Source: Bradyrhizobium mercantei (GTDB lineage Bacteria; Pseudomonadota; Alphaproteobacteria; Rhizobiales; Xanthobacteraceae). Taken from it: a stretch of 64,000 nt of DNA. Of this stretch, positions 1-9,075 are shown piece after piece. The position numbers were made by a program, and so were the translations under genes. Under the pieces are notes generated by a model. That model was not told the DNA's origin, made no database searches, and worked only from the letters and a program-made list of their open reading frames with translations. The DNA lies in assembly GCF_001982635.1 (NCBI RefSeq), contig NZ_MKFI01000008.1, forward strand, positions 300,035 to 364,034, written 5' to 3'. Within the stretch, counting starts at the first letter, position 1. Every line of letters starts with the position of its first letter.

Positions 1-675
1 AAAACCTTCATCGAGCGGATCCTCGATCGCAATACATCGTCCGAATTTCTCGGTGCGCTGGAGACGCTGGCACAACGCACCGCGCTGATCGGCGCGTTGA
101 ACTCGCTCAGCCAGATCACGCTGAAGGCGACGATGCCGGGCGTGCCGGATTTCTACCAGGGCACCGAAAGCTGGGATCTCTCGCTGGTCGACCCCGATAA
201 CCGCCGCCCGGTCGACTTTGCCGAGCGCGCGGACACGCTTGCGACGCTCAAGACGCCCGACTGGGGCACGCTGGCGCAGAGTTGGCAAGATGGCCGCCTG
301 AAGTTCGCGTGGACCCGATATCTGCTGCGGCTGCGCAACGAGATGGCCGACGTGTTCACCAGCGGCGACTACGAACCGCTCGCGATCAGTGGGCAGCATC
401 GCGATCATGCCATCGCCTTCGCAAGGCGTCATGGCCGCGAGGCGACCATCGTCGCGGTAGCGAAATCATTTGCGCCGTTCACGCAAGGCGGCAGGCAGTG
501 GCCACGCCCGGAAGCCTTTGAAGGCGAGATCGACCTGGCGGGATATGCCCTCCCGGGCGGCCAAAAGAACGTTCAGCTCTCCACGCTGTTTGCCAGCCTG
601 CCCGTCGCCGTGCTGAAGGCGAAGCCCTCAACCGGAGCGAAGCACGCCTCAAGGCGAGCGCGCGCCCACAGCTAG
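1..675 (+). CDS. treY: Malto-oligosyltrehalose synthase, C-terminal part (5' end outside window)
   Basis: The reading frame is open from base 1, so this is the last 224 residues of a longer protein whose start lies upstream. TreY is a GH13 glucosyl-isomerase that converts the reducing end of maltodextrins to a trehalosyl unit, which TreZ then releases as trehalose. The diagnostic stretch is PGVPDFYQGTE followed by a tryptophan-rich strand and LVDPDNRRPVDF, typical of the C-terminal end of the TreY catalytic region. The tail is short and basic and ends just before a convergent gene. treZ, treX or glgA genes would be expected upstream but are out of view. Identification is firm from the motif; the N-terminal catalytic residues cannot be checked. 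Confidence 0.9.
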   Translation, partial: KTFIERILDRNTSSEFLGALETLAQRTALIGALNSLSQITLKATMPGVPDFYQGTESWDLSLVDPDNRRPVDFAERADTLATLKTPDWGTLAQSWQDGRLKFAWTRYLLRLRNEMADVFTSGDYEPLAISGQHRDHAIAFARRHGREATIVAVAKSFAPFTQGGRQWPRPEAFEGEIDLAGYALPGGQKNVQLSTLFASLPVAVLKAKPSTGAKHASRRARAHS

Positions 676-684
676 CGCCGCCTG

Positions 685-993
685 TCAGCGCTTGGTCAGC
701 AGCAACTGCCCGCGCTTCTGGATGACGGCCTGCGCGACCTCGGCGAAGCGTTGCAGCAGCCAGGGCAGCGTCACCTCGACCCGCACAAGGCTATGCTCGA
801 CATCGACATGTCCGGAGGCAACCTGCCCCAGCGCGCGGACGCGGAAGCTCATGCGATTATCGTCCCAGCGCTCTTCCTCGACGCTCAGCATCGGTACGTT
901 CGCCGTTGCGCGCGACAAGCCCGTCTTCAGTCGACGCATGGCCTCATCGCGGCCGAGGCTATGGGGAATCGAAACGATCAGCGGAGCCGACAT
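685..993 (-). CDS. Polyhydroxyalkanoic acid system family protein
   Basis: This 102-residue protein begins MSAPLIVSIPHSLGRDEA and matches the PHA-granule-associated family (PHA_gran_rgn type) in size and in its opening 'IPH.LGR.EA..R' pattern. Members are small cytoplasmic proteins thought to act with polyhydroxyalkanoate granules, but their biochemical role is not established. The start at 993 was preferred over two longer in-frame options because GGAGGAG lies 9-12 bases upstream; the alternative upstream ATG overlaps that ribosome site. It converges with treY, leaving only nine bases between the two stop codons. No PHA synthase or phasin is nearby, so granule involvement rests on family resemblance only. 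Confidence 0.7.
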   Translation of the reverse strand: MSAPLIVSIPHSLGRDEAMRRLKTGLSRATANVPMLSVEEERWDDNRMSFRVRALGQVASGHVDVEHSLVRVEVTLPWLLQRFAEVAQAVIQKRGQLLLTKR

Positions 994-1158
994 CGCAGAG
1001 CACTCCTCCATGGATTCCGTTGATGTAGTTCTGTTCCTACGCAAACGGAAGACCACACAGGTTTATCGCGCCGCTCAAGGCGGAACCTTCACAGTTGCGG
1101 GTTGTTTCTCTCCCGAAGGGCAGCGACAACAGGCCCGCCGGGCTGAGGAGGGATTGAG

Positions 1159-1323
1159 ATGTCACTCGGAACGATCATTCTTATTATTCTGGTCATCGCG
1201 CTGCTTGGCGGCTTCAGCGGCATCGGCGGCGGACCGTTCTATGGCACCGGCTATTACGGCGGCGGCGGCCTCGGCCTGGTGATCGTGATCCTGCTGATCC
1301 TGCTGCTGCTCGGACGCCTGTAG
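1159..1323 (+). CDS. DUF3309 family small membrane protein
   Basis: A 54-residue ORF starting MSLGTIILIILVIALLGG, with GAGGAG eight bases upstream of the ATG. It has two hydrophobic stretches, residues 4-16 and about 37-52, separated by a glycine/tyrosine-rich linker (GGGPFYGTGYYGGGG). This two-helix, Gly-rich hairpin design is typical of the DUF3309 family found widely in proteobacteria. The function is unknown; members are predicted inner-membrane peptides. The gene stands alone, facing the 3' end of ligD, with hairpin repeats in the gap that could terminate both transcripts. Confidence 0.8.
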   Translation: MSLGTIILIILVIALLGGFSGIGGGPFYGTGYYGGGGLGLVIVILLILLLLGRL

Positions 1324-1359
1324 CCCGCGCGGATGTTCGTACTTTCCGCATTAACAACT

Positions 1360-1468
1360 GTCATCACCCGCGAAAGCTTTCGCGGGCGATCCAGTATTCC
1401 AGAGACGTCAGCGATTGAACCGATAGGCCGCGGCGTACTGGATACCCCGCCTTCGCGGGGTATGACGA
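1360..1468. repeat. Intergenic hairpin repeat between DUF3309 gene and ligD
   Basis: The element holds a perfect 20-nt palindrome at 1367-1386 (CCCGCGAAAGCTTTCGCGGG). About 55 bases later there is a second perfect hairpin at 1442-1463, with arms ATACCCCGC and GCGGGGTAT around CTTC. The outer parts (GTCATCACCCGC and GCGGGGTATGAC) are loosely complementary. It lies between convergent genes and may act as a bidirectional terminator. Its make-up matches dispersed palindromic repeats of Bradyrhizobium; another member is at 28064-28187. Confidence 0.7.
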
Positions 1469-1479
1469 GGAGAAAGCGC

Positions 1480-4119
1480 TTACTGTGCCGCGAGCTTTTT
1501 CATCGCCGCCTTGATCGACGATGCCGCATCCTCATAGCCGTCCCAGGCCTTGGTCTTGGCCAGCAGCGCCGGCACCGATCGCACCGTGTATTTCTTCGGA
1601 TCGAGATCGCCGCGCACCTGCGGCCAGGTCAGCGGCATCGACACCGTCGCGCCCGGGCGCGCCCGCGGCGACAGCACCGCGACCGCTGTCGAGAGCCGGT
1701 CGTTGCGCAGATAGTCGAGGAAGATCTTTCCGGTGCGCTTGGCCTTCGACATGTTGATCAGATAGCGCTCGGGATCATCCTGTTCCATCCACTGACAGAT
1801 GGCTTGCGCGAACGCCTTGGCCTCCTTCCACGTCACCTTGTCCCTTGCGCCTGACAGCAGCGGCGCCACGACATGAAGCCCCTTGCCGCCGGTGGTCTTG
1901 CAGAAGCCTTCGAGGCCGACCGCAGTGAGCCGTTGGCGCATGTCCTTGGCGGCCTCGATCACGTCGGAGAACGTGACGTCGGGCGCGGGATCGAGATCGA
2001 ACACCAGCCGGCCCGGCGTGTCATAGGCATCGGGCGCGCAATTCCACGGATGCAGTTCGAGGCCGCCGAGTTGCGCGACGGCCGCCAGACCTTCGATCTG
2101 GTCGATCTGGAGATAGGGTTTACGGTCGCCGGAGACCTTGGCGAGCTTCAGGAGTTTCGACGTGCCGGCCATGGCATGGCGCTGGAAGAAGGTCTCACCC
2201 TTGATGCCGTCGGGCGCGCGCACGATCGAGCACGGCCGGCCCTTGAGATAGGAGATCATCCATTCGCCGACCGCCTCGAAATAATTGGCGAGGTCGAGCT
2301 TGGTCACCGGCTCGCCGTCGCCGGCGTCTGGCCACAGCGCCTTGTCGGGATGGGAGATGGCGACGCCCATCACCTCGGATTTTCCGGACGACTTTCCGGA
2401 CGACTTTCCCTTGGCCATCGGCTTCACCACTTTGGTTACGACCGGCCGCTCGGCCTCCACCTCATGCGCCGGCTTGTCCTGGCGCAGGCCCTTGAACGCG
2501 GCCTGGCGGACATTGCCGGCATCGGTCCAGCCGGCGAACTCGATCTCGGCGACCAGATCCGGCTTCAGCCAATGCACGTCGCGGGTCTTCTTCGGCGCGT
2601 CCTTGCCGCCGAACGGGCTCGTGTCCGACTCTGCCGCCTTCAGCTCCGGCATGATGCGGCGGACGGTGTCCTGGCCGAAGCCGGTGCCGATGATGCCGAC
2701 AAAGGCCAGATGATCACCGCGATAGACCCCCGCCATCAGCGAGCGGAATTTGCCGTTGGTGGTCTTCCAGCCGCCGAGCACCACCTCATGGCCGGCGCGG
2801 ATTTTTGCCTTGGTCCAGTCGTCGGAGCGGCCGGAGCGATAGGCGCGATCGAGCTTCTTGGAGACGATGCCTTCCAGCCCGAGCTTGCGCGCCGAATCCA
2901 GCACGGCGTCGCCGCGCTGCTCGAAATGCTCGACATAGCGGATCAGCGGGTTCTTGCCCTTGCGCGCCGCGAGCAGCGCTTGCAGCCGCGCCTTGCGCTC
3001 GGTGAGCGGCAGCGGGCGCAGATCCTCGTTGCCTGCAAACAGCAGATCGAACGCGTAGAAGATCAGCCGGTCGGTTTTGCCGTCGGAGAGCGCCGCCTGC
3101 AATGTCGAAAAATGCGGCGTGCCGTTCTCGTCGAGCGCAACGATCTCGCCATCGATCAGGGCATCCGGCAGCTTCTCCGCCTCCTTCACGATGGCGCCGA
3201 ACTTGTCGGACCAGTCGAGCCCCTTGCGGGTCTTCAGCACGGCCTCGCCGCTCTCGACGCGGAGCTGCACGCGATAGCCGTCGAACTTGATCTCGTGGCA
3301 CCAGCCCGTGCCATTGGGCGGGCTCTCGACCGCGGCGCAGAGCTGCGGCGAGACGAAGTCAGGCATCTCAGCCACCTGTGTCGGATTCGCCTTCACGCGC
3401 TGCTTCAGTTGCGCTTTGGGCGCCGGCGCCTTGGTCTTCGCGCGCGCGTCGGCGGCCATGCCGTGATTGGACTGCCAGACCGCATCCGCTTTGGCCTTGC
3501 CGTTGCCCTTCGCCAGCATGAACGGCTTCGGCGCCCGGCCCTTGCCGGAAGCGATCTGGTCCATCGAACGCCCCGATGCGACCGAGCGGTCCTCGTCGAG
3601 GATCGCTTCGCCGTTACCGTCGACGGCATATTCATCGCGGTGCTTGATCAGGAGCCAGTTGGTACGCTTGCCGCCGAAGCGGTCGTTCTTCATCCGCACC
3701 AGCACCCAGCTGCCGTGCAGCTTGTCGCCATGCAGCGTGAACTTCAAATCGCCCTTCTTGAAGCCGCGCTCGGGATCCTCCGATTCCCAGGTGCCGCGAT
3801 CCCACAGCTGCACGGTGCCGCCGCCATATTGGCCCTCGGGAATGGTGCCTTCGAAATCGCCATAGTCGAGCGGATGATCCTCGACCTCGACCGCGAGCCG
3901 CTTGTCATGCGGATCGAGCGAGGGCCCGCGCGTCACCGCCCAAGACTTGAAGACGCCGTCGAACTCCAGCCTGAAATCATAATGCAGCCGCGTCGCGTCA
4001 TGCTTCTGGATCACGAAGCGCCGCTGCGTAGCCGGTGCGACCTTGACGTCGCCCGACGGCTCGTTGGTCTTCTCGAAGTCGCGCTTCTTGCGATAGGTGG
4101 TGAGGTTTCTCAGCGGCAC
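1480..4119 (-). CDS. ligD: ATP-dependent DNA ligase LigD (phosphoesterase-ligase-polymerase)
   Basis: LigD repairs double-strand breaks by non-homologous end joining together with Ku. Domain order in this roughly 879-residue protein is 3'-phosphoesterase (about 25-190; HDATRLHYDFRLE and EGQYGGGTVQLWD), ATP-dependent ligase (about 255-560; adenylation lysine in HEIKFDGYR), then the primase-like polymerase (about 590-870; metal-binding FDLDPAPD). This PE-LIG-POL order is typical of alphaproteobacteria. A Ser/Gly/Lys-rich linker (GKSSGKSSGKS) separates ligase from polymerase. The start is uncertain: GTG at 4119 gives MPLRNLTTYRKKRDF, while a TTG at 4137 would add six residues; no ATG is available. 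It is transcribed divergently from ku with about 106 bp between them. Confidence 0.95.
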   Translation of the reverse strand: MPLRNLTTYRKKRDFEKTNEPSGDVKVAPATQRRFVIQKHDATRLHYDFRLEFDGVFKSWAVTRGPSLDPHDKRLAVEVEDHPLDYGDFEGTIPEGQYGGGTVQLWDRGTWESEDPERGFKKGDLKFTLHGDKLHGSWVLVRMKNDRFGGKRTNWLLIKHRDEYAVDGNGEAILDEDRSVASGRSMDQIASGKGRAPKPFMLAKGNGKAKADAVWQSNHGMAADARAKTKAPAPKAQLKQRVKANPTQVAEMPDFVSPQLCAAVESPPNGTGWCHEIKFDGYRVQLRVESGEAVLKTRKGLDWSDKFGAIVKEAEKLPDALIDGEIVALDENGTPHFSTLQAALSDGKTDRLIFYAFDLLFAGNEDLRPLPLTERKARLQALLAARKGKNPLIRYVEHFEQRGDAVLDSARKLGLEGIVSKKLDRAYRSGRSDDWTKAKIRAGHEVVLGGWKTTNGKFRSLMAGVYRGDHLAFVGIIGTGFGQDTVRRIMPELKAAESDTSPFGGKDAPKKTRDVHWLKPDLVAEIEFAGWTDAGNVRQAAFKGLRQDKPAHEVEAERPVVTKVVKPMAKGKSSGKSSGKSEVMGVAISHPDKALWPDAGDGEPVTKLDLANYFEAVGEWMISYLKGRPCSIVRAPDGIKGETFFQRHAMAGTSKLLKLAKVSGDRKPYLQIDQIEGLAAVAQLGGLELHPWNCAPDAYDTPGRLVFDLDPAPDVTFSDVIEAAKDMRQRLTAVGLEGFCKTTGGKGLHVVAPLLSGARDKVTWKEAKAFAQAICQWMEQDDPERYLINMSKAKRTGKIFLDYLRNDRLSTAVAVLSPRARPGATVSMPLTWPQVRGDLDPKKYTVRSVPALLAKTKAWDGYEDAASSIKAAMKKLAAQ

Positions 4120-4225
4120 GTAGGAGCCTCGGCGCAAACGGCGGCCGCCGCCTTCGTGCGGCCTTCAGGAACCAAAACCTACGGTATCCGTTCAAGTTCC
4201 AAACTCAAGCTGTTTGGAGGCGATC

Positions 4226-5113
4226 ATGGCCGCTCCCCGCGCCTACTGGAAAGGCACGCTTAAACTTTCGTTGGTGTCATGCCCGGTGGCGCTCTACCCG
4301 GCCTCGACCACGGTCGAGAAGACCCGCTTCCATATGATCAACCGGGAGACCGGCAACCGGCTGAAGCAGCAGATGGTCGATAGCGAGACCGGCGACGTCG
4401 TCGAGGGCGACCAGAAGGGTCGCGGCTACGAGGTCAGCAAGGGCAAATATGTTGAAATCGAGAAGGACGAGCTCGAGGCGGTCCAGATCGAAAGCAACCA
4501 CACCATCGATATCGATAGTTTCGTGCCCGAGGGTGAGATCGACAAGCGCTATCTCGACAACCCCTATTACATCAGGCCCGACGGCAAGGCCGGAGTCGAC
4601 GCCTTCGCGGTGATCCGCGACGCCATGAAGGACCAGGACCGCGTCGCACTGGCGCGGATCGTGCTGACCAACCGCGAGCACGTGATCGCGATCGAGCCGC
4701 TCGACAAGGGCATGCTCGGCACCACCTTGCGCTACCCCTATGAGCTGCGCGACGCCGACGATTATTTCGACGACATCAGGAGCCCGAAGGTCACCAGGGA
4801 CATGATCGAGCTCGCAGGTCACATCCTCGACAGCAAGGCCGCGCATTTCGACCCGTCGAAATTCAAGGACGAGTACGAGACCGCGCTGAAGGCGCTGGTC
4901 CGCCGCAAGGCCGCCGGCAAGCCGATCAAGGCCGCCGCGCGCGAGGAGAAGCCGAGCAATGTGGTGAACCTGATGGACGCGCTGCAGCAGAGCCTGAAGG
5001 GCGGCAAGAGCGGCGCACGGCGATCCGGCGCCACCGCGCGGCGCCCGACATCGCACCGCCGTGCGGCAAAGAAGGCGCACCGGTCGAGCGCGCGGCGTCG
5101 GAAGGCGGGTTGA
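4226..5113 (+). CDS. ku: Ku homodimer DNA end-binding protein
   Basis: Bacterial Ku encircles DNA ends as a homodimer and recruits LigD. The 295-residue product opens MAAPRAYWKGTLKLSLVSCPV, the standard Ku beta-barrel start, and carries conserved Ku segments such as RYLDNPYYI. The last 35 residues are strongly basic (RRSGATARR, HRRAAKKAHRSSARRRK), matching the extended tail that modulates DNA binding and threading. The ATG at 4226 is chosen because TGGAGG lies five bases upstream; a TTG at 4214 would fall inside that ribosome site. It is divergent from ligD, forming a complete two-component NHEJ locus. Confidence 0.95.
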   Translation: MAAPRAYWKGTLKLSLVSCPVALYPASTTVEKTRFHMINRETGNRLKQQMVDSETGDVVEGDQKGRGYEVSKGKYVEIEKDELEAVQIESNHTIDIDSFVPEGEIDKRYLDNPYYIRPDGKAGVDAFAVIRDAMKDQDRVALARIVLTNREHVIAIEPLDKGMLGTTLRYPYELRDADDYFDDIRSPKVTRDMIELAGHILDSKAAHFDPSKFKDEYETALKALVRRKAAGKPIKAAAREEKPSNVVNLMDALQQSLKGGKSGARRSGATARRPTSHRRAAKKAHRSSARRRKAG

Positions 5114-5124
5114 GGCTCTCTCCA

Positions 5125-5210
5125 CGTCATTGCGAGGAACGAAGCGACGAAGCAATCCATCTTTCCGCATACGTAGAGAGATGGATTGCTTCGCTTCGCT
5201 CGCAATGACG
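5125..5210. repeat. Dispersed palindromic repeat, copy 1
   Basis: Inverted arms of about 35 nt: the left begins CGTCATTGCGAGGAACGAAG and continues to AGCAATCCAT; the right is ATGGATTGCTTCGCTTCG through CGCAATGACG. The inner loop is about 18 nt. The same element occurs at 9705-9787 with only small changes. It lies just past the ku stop codon, between ku and a convergent small basic protein gene, where the stem-loop could protect or end both transcripts. Confidence 0.9.
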
Positions 5211-5228
5211 GCAGGATACTTTGACGCC

Positions 5229-5471
5229 TTACTTCTTCTTCGAGCTCTTCCGCTTCTTGGCCGTCTTACGTGTCTTCTTCGCCGTCTTCTTGGACGCCTT
5301 CTTCGGCACCTTGCGGCCCTTGGCGCGGGCCTCGGACAGGCCGATCGCGATCGCCTGCTTGCGGCTCTTCACCTTCTTCTTGGAGCGGCCGCTGCGCAGC
5401 GTCCCGGCCTTGCGCTTCTTCATCACACGCTCGACATCGCTTGATGCCTTCCGCGAGTATTTCCTTGCCAT
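5229..5471 (-). CDS. Small lysine-rich DUF6496-like protein
   Basis: An 80-residue very basic protein starting MARKYSRKASSDVERVMKK, with GGGAGAG upstream of the ATG. The first 60 residues (RKASSDVERVMKKRKAGTL, SRKQAIAIGLSEARAKG) match the DUF6496 pattern; the last 20 are a Lys/Ser/Thr tract (KKTAKKTRKTAKKRKSSKKK) resembling eukaryotic H1-type tails. The composition suggests a nucleic-acid-binding, nucleoid-associated role, but that is inference. A longer in-frame extension to 5618 was dropped because it reads through repeat DNA. It is a separate unit downstream of kdpE. Confidence 0.75.
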   Translation of the reverse strand: MARKYSRKASSDVERVMKKRKAGTLRSGRSKKKVKSRKQAIAIGLSEARAKGRKVPKKASKKTAKKTRKTAKKRKSSKKK

Positions 5472-5562
5472 GGCTTCTCTCCCGGTAACGGAAAACAAGC
5501 CACGATCGCAGCGAAAGTTCCGTCTGCGTCGTTGCCCGGCTATTGCAAAGGCCAGCACGAGC

Positions 5563-5626
5563 GTAGCCCGCATGAGCGGAGCGACATGCGGGAGACACCC
5601 GGATATCGCTCCGCTCATCCGGGCTA
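5563..5626. repeat. Palindromic repeat downstream of kdpE
   Basis: The imperfect inverted repeat reads GTAGCCCGCATGAGCGGAGC, a spacer containing ATGCGGGAGACACCCGGAT, then GCTCCGCTCATCCGGGCTAC. The arms are complementary at nearly every position. It begins 13 bases past the kdpE stop and probably folds as a stem-loop at the end of the kdp transcript. It belongs to a different sequence class from the CGTCATTGCGAGG repeats. Confidence 0.75.
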
Positions 5627-5638
5627 CAGGCTACGTAC

Positions 5639-6328
5639 TTAATCCGCCGCGCGCAGCCGATAGCCGATGCCGGTCTCGGTCAGCACGAATTGCGGGCGCT
5701 CGGGATCGGCCTCGATCTTCTGGCGGAGCTGGCGCACATAGACCCGCAGATATTGCGCGTCGGTCAATTCGTCCCACAATTCCTTCAGCAGGAATCGGTG
5801 CGTCAGCACCTTGCCGGCGTGCTGCACCAGCACGCGCAGCAAGTCGTATTCCTTCGGCGACAGCTTGATGTCTCTGTCGCCGACCTTGACGATCCGGCGC
5901 ACCAGGTCGACCGACAGATCGCCGGAGCGGAACACCGGCCGCTCGCCCTGCACCTGCAGCTGGTGGCGCAGCGCCGCGCGCAGCCGCGCCAGCAATTCGT
6001 CCATGCCGAACGGCTTGGTCAGATAGTCGTCGGCGCCGAGGTCGAGCGCCTGCACCTTGCCGGCCTCGTCGCCGCGGCTCGACAGCACCACGATCGGAAC
6101 GCTCTCGTTGCGGCCACGGATCATGCGCAGGAGGTCGTGGCCCTGGATATCGGGCAGGCCGAGATCGAGGATGATCAGCGCCGGCCCCTCGCCCAGCATC
6201 TCCAGCGCGTTCTTGCCGTTGGATGCCTCGAGGATCTCGTAGCCCTGCGTGCTCAGCCCCATCCGCAGCAGCTTGCGGATCGGCGGCTCGTCGTCGATGA
6301 CCAGGACCTTGATCGGCGTCGCGTTCAT
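5639..6328 (-). CDS. kdpE: Two-component response regulator KdpE
   Basis: KdpE is the OmpR/PhoB-type activator of the kdpFABC operon. The 229-residue protein has a receiver domain (residues 5-118) with acidic pair DDE, the phospho-acceptor Asp in ILDLGLPD, a conserved Ser in VLSS and Lys in LTKPF. The winged-helix domain (about 130-225) contains LSPKEYDLLRVLVQHAGKV and the recognition helix YLRVYVRQLRQKIE. The start ATG overlaps the kdpD stop by four bases, so translation is probably coupled. It is the last gene of the kdp operon and is followed by a palindromic repeat. Confidence 0.96.
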   Translation of the reverse strand: MNATPIKVLVIDDEPPIRKLLRMGLSTQGYEILEASNGKNALEMLGEGPALIILDLGLPDIQGHDLLRMIRGRNESVPIVVLSSRGDEAGKVQALDLGADDYLTKPFGMDELLARLRAALRHQLQVQGERPVFRSGDLSVDLVRRIVKVGDRDIKLSPKEYDLLRVLVQHAGKVLTHRFLLKELWDELTDAQYLRVYVRQLRQKIEADPERPQFVLTETGIGYRLRAAD

Positions 6329-9036
6329 GCAGCAGTGTCCAGCGCGTTGGTGTCGGCGGGGATCGGCAGGCGGATGGTGATGACGGCGCCGCTGCGGTCG
6401 GAGCGGTTGGCCGCCGCGATGGTGCCGCGCATCGCCTCGACGAAGCCGCGTGAAATCGCCAGCCCGAGCCCGGTGCCGGGGCGGACATGGTCGCCCTTCT
6501 CGGCGCGATAGAATTTGTCGAACACGCTTTCGAGCTCGGCGGGGGGAATGCCGTTGCCTTCGTCCAGGATCTGCAATGCGATGGTGTCGCGGTCGCGCGC
6601 ACCGCGGATCGAGATCGTGGTGTCCGAGGGGGCGTATTTGGCGGCGTTGTCGAGCAGATTGAACAGCACCTGCTCGAACAGCACGGCGTCGAGCTCGAGC
6701 ATCGGCAGATCGGCCGCGAGCTCCAGCGACACCCGGTGATGCACCAGGATCTTGGCGGCGCGGCGCAGCGCGCTGCCGACGATCTCGCCGACATCGTGCC
6801 GCGCGGTGTTGGGCACGATCGCGCCGGATTCCAGCTTGGTCATGTCGAGCAGATTGGCGATGAACCGGTTCAGCCGCTCCGACTCGTCGATCACGGTGGC
6901 GAGCAGATCGTGCTTCTGGGCGTCGCTGAGGTTGGCGCCGAGATCGCGCAGCGCCGAGGCCGAACCAAGAACCGAGGCGAGCGGCGTCTTGAGGTCGTGC
7001 GAGATCGAGGTCAGCAGCGCGCCGCGCAGCCGGTCGGATTCCACGGTGCGCTTGACCCGGTCCATGTCCTCGACCAGCAGCACGCGCTCGATCGCCAGCG
7101 CCCCCTGATCGACCAGCGCGTCGAGCAGCCGGCGCTGGTCCGGCGTCAGCAGCGGCCCGGTGCGGTCGTCGTCGATGCCGATCACCCCGATCGGGCCACG
7201 GCCGGTGCGCATCGGCAGGAACAGCCGCTTGCCGCCCGGCAGCGTGTCGGAGCCGCGGCCGGCCGGGCGATCGTTGCCCCAGGCCCAGTTGGCGGCGGCG
7301 AGATCGGCCTGGTCGAGCTGGTCCTCCGGCGGATAGCCGCTCTTGACCGTCAGCATGCCGTCTTCCGGCAGCAGCAGCACCACGCGGACCTTGAGCATCA
7401 GCGCGATCTGGTAGGCGGTCGCCCACAGCACGTCGTCGAGCGTCGCGGTGCCGGCGAGCTTGCGGCTGAAGGCGTAGAGCGACTCGGTGGTGCGGACGCG
7501 GCCGATCGCGGTGTCGGCCTGGATCCGCACCCGCGCCGCGACGTTGGAGACCAACAGCGCGATCAGCATGAAGAAGAAGAACGCCGCGACATTGGTCGGG
7601 TCGGTGATCGTGAACGTATAGACCGGCGGCAGGAAGAAGAAATTGTAGCTCAGCGACGCCGCAACGCTCGCGAGCAGCGATGGCCACAGGCCGTAACGCA
7701 CCGCGGCGCCAACCACAGCGGTGATGAAGACGAGGTCGACATTCTCGATGCCGAAGACCGGCTGGATCAGCTTGGCCGCACCGAGCCCCAATCCGACCAG
7801 CAGCAGCGACATCAGATAGGGCCGCGGATTGAACGGCTCCTGCCGCTGGGCGGTCTGCACCGCCGCCTTGCCGACCGGCAGCTCGTCGCCCGCGATCACG
7901 TTGACGCTGATATTGCCGGCGCGGCGCACCAGGTCGTGCACGACGGAGCCGTGCGTCAGCTCGAACCAGCGCGAGCGCGTCGACTTGCCGATGATGATCT
8001 GGGTGACGTTGTTGGCCTGGGCGAAATTGATGACATCGTCGGCGATGCGGCGGCCGACGCCGGGAAGCGTCAGCGCCTCGCCGCCGAGCGATTCCGCAAG
8101 CCGCATGGTGTCGGCCAGCCGGTCGCGCTGCTCGTCGCTCAGTTGCAGGCTGCGCCGCGTCTCGATGCTGACCGCGGTCCATTGCGCATGCAGACGGTCG
8201 GCCAGGCGCTTGGTGTAGCGCACCAGACCTGCCGCGCGCGGATCCTCGCTCAGGCAGACCAGAATGCGCTCGCCGGCGGCCCAGGGGCCCTGGATCGCAT
8301 TGGCCTGCATGTGATTGAGCAGTTGCTCGTCGACCCGCTCGGCGGTGCGGCGCAGTGCCAGCTCGCGTAGCGCGGTCAGATTGCCGGGCGAGAAATAATG
8401 CTCCAGTGCCCGCTCGGCCTGCTTCGGCACATAGACCTTGCCCTCCTTCAGCCGCTGGATCAGGTCGTCGGGCGTGAGGTCGATCAGCTCGATGGCGTCC
8501 GCGCGATCGACCACCGAGTCGGGCACGGTCTCGCGCACCCGCACATGGGTGATCTGCGCGACGACATCGTTGAGGCTCTCGATGTGCTGGATGTTGATCG
8601 CGGTATAGACGTCGATGCCGTGCGACAGCAGCTCCTCGACGTCGAGATAGCGCTTGGGGTGCCGGCTGCCCGGCGCGTTGGTGTGGGCGAGCTCGTCGAC
8701 CAGCGCGAGCTGCGGCCGCCGCGCGATCACGGCATCGAGGTCCATCTCCTCCAGCGTCTGGTCGCGATAGCCCAGCCGCTTCCGAGGTATCACCTCAAGG
8801 CCTTTCAGCAGCGCCTCGGTTTCCACCCGCCCGTGGGTTTCGACGACGCCGACCACGACGTCGACGCCCGCCTTGAGGCGGGCGTGGGCGCTCGAGAGCA
8901 TCTCGTAGGTCTTGCCGACGCCGGGCGCGGCGCCGATGAAGATCTTCAGCCGCCCCGAGCGATCGGTCTCCCGGCGCGCCGCCTCGAGCAGCGCATCCGG
9001 CGAGGGTCGTTTATGGGGATCGCGCTGATTGGCCAT
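6325..9036 (-). CDS. kdpD: Osmosensitive K+ channel histidine kinase KdpD
   Basis: KdpD senses K+ limitation and phosphorylates KdpE. The 903-residue protein has the N-terminal KdpD domain (about 20-230) with Walker A GAAPGVGKT and DELAHTN, then a universal-stress-like domain (about 250-375). Next come four transmembrane segments (about 400-500; SYNFFFLPPVYTFTI and a phenylalanine-rich AAFFFFMLIALLV), a GAF-like region (525-650), and the kinase core. The core has the H-box SISHDLKTPLASV, N-box FNLLDNAAKYA and G-boxes DEGNGIPP and PGTGLGLAI. Length and order match full-size KdpD. kdpC ends 39 bp upstream, so it is in the structural operon. Confidence 0.97.
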   Translation of the reverse strand: MANQRDPHKRPSPDALLEAARRETDRSGRLKIFIGAAPGVGKTYEMLSSAHARLKAGVDVVVGVVETHGRVETEALLKGLEVIPRKRLGYRDQTLEEMDLDAVIARRPQLALVDELAHTNAPGSRHPKRYLDVEELLSHGIDVYTAINIQHIESLNDVVAQITHVRVRETVPDSVVDRADAIELIDLTPDDLIQRLKEGKVYVPKQAERALEHYFSPGNLTALRELALRRTAERVDEQLLNHMQANAIQGPWAAGERILVCLSEDPRAAGLVRYTKRLADRLHAQWTAVSIETRRSLQLSDEQRDRLADTMRLAESLGGEALTLPGVGRRIADDVINFAQANNVTQIIIGKSTRSRWFELTHGSVVHDLVRRAGNISVNVIAGDELPVGKAAVQTAQRQEPFNPRPYLMSLLLVGLGLGAAKLIQPVFGIENVDLVFITAVVGAAVRYGLWPSLLASVAASLSYNFFFLPPVYTFTITDPTNVAAFFFFMLIALLVSNVAARVRIQADTAIGRVRTTESLYAFSRKLAGTATLDDVLWATAYQIALMLKVRVVLLLPEDGMLTVKSGYPPEDQLDQADLAAANWAWGNDRPAGRGSDTLPGGKRLFLPMRTGRGPIGVIGIDDDRTGPLLTPDQRRLLDALVDQGALAIERVLLVEDMDRVKRTVESDRLRGALLTSISHDLKTPLASVLGSASALRDLGANLSDAQKHDLLATVIDESERLNRFIANLLDMTKLESGAIVPNTARHDVGEIVGSALRRAAKILVHHRVSLELAADLPMLELDAVLFEQVLFNLLDNAAKYAPSDTTISIRGARDRDTIALQILDEGNGIPPAELESVFDKFYRAEKGDHVRPGTGLGLAISRGFVEAMRGTIAAANRSDRSGAVITIRLPIPADTNALDTAA

Positions 9037-9075
9037 ACCGCAATATAGTCATCCTGCGGGAGCGAGCCTACTCCC

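Noticed and set aside
1873..4263. 796-codon open frame on the plus strand
   Set aside because: It lies wholly antisense to ligD; its sequence is a His/Arg/Leu-rich shadow caused by high GC bias, without any domain.
6487..8370. 627-codon open frame on the plus strand
   Set aside because: Antisense to kdpD; same His/Asp/Arg-rich shadow pattern.
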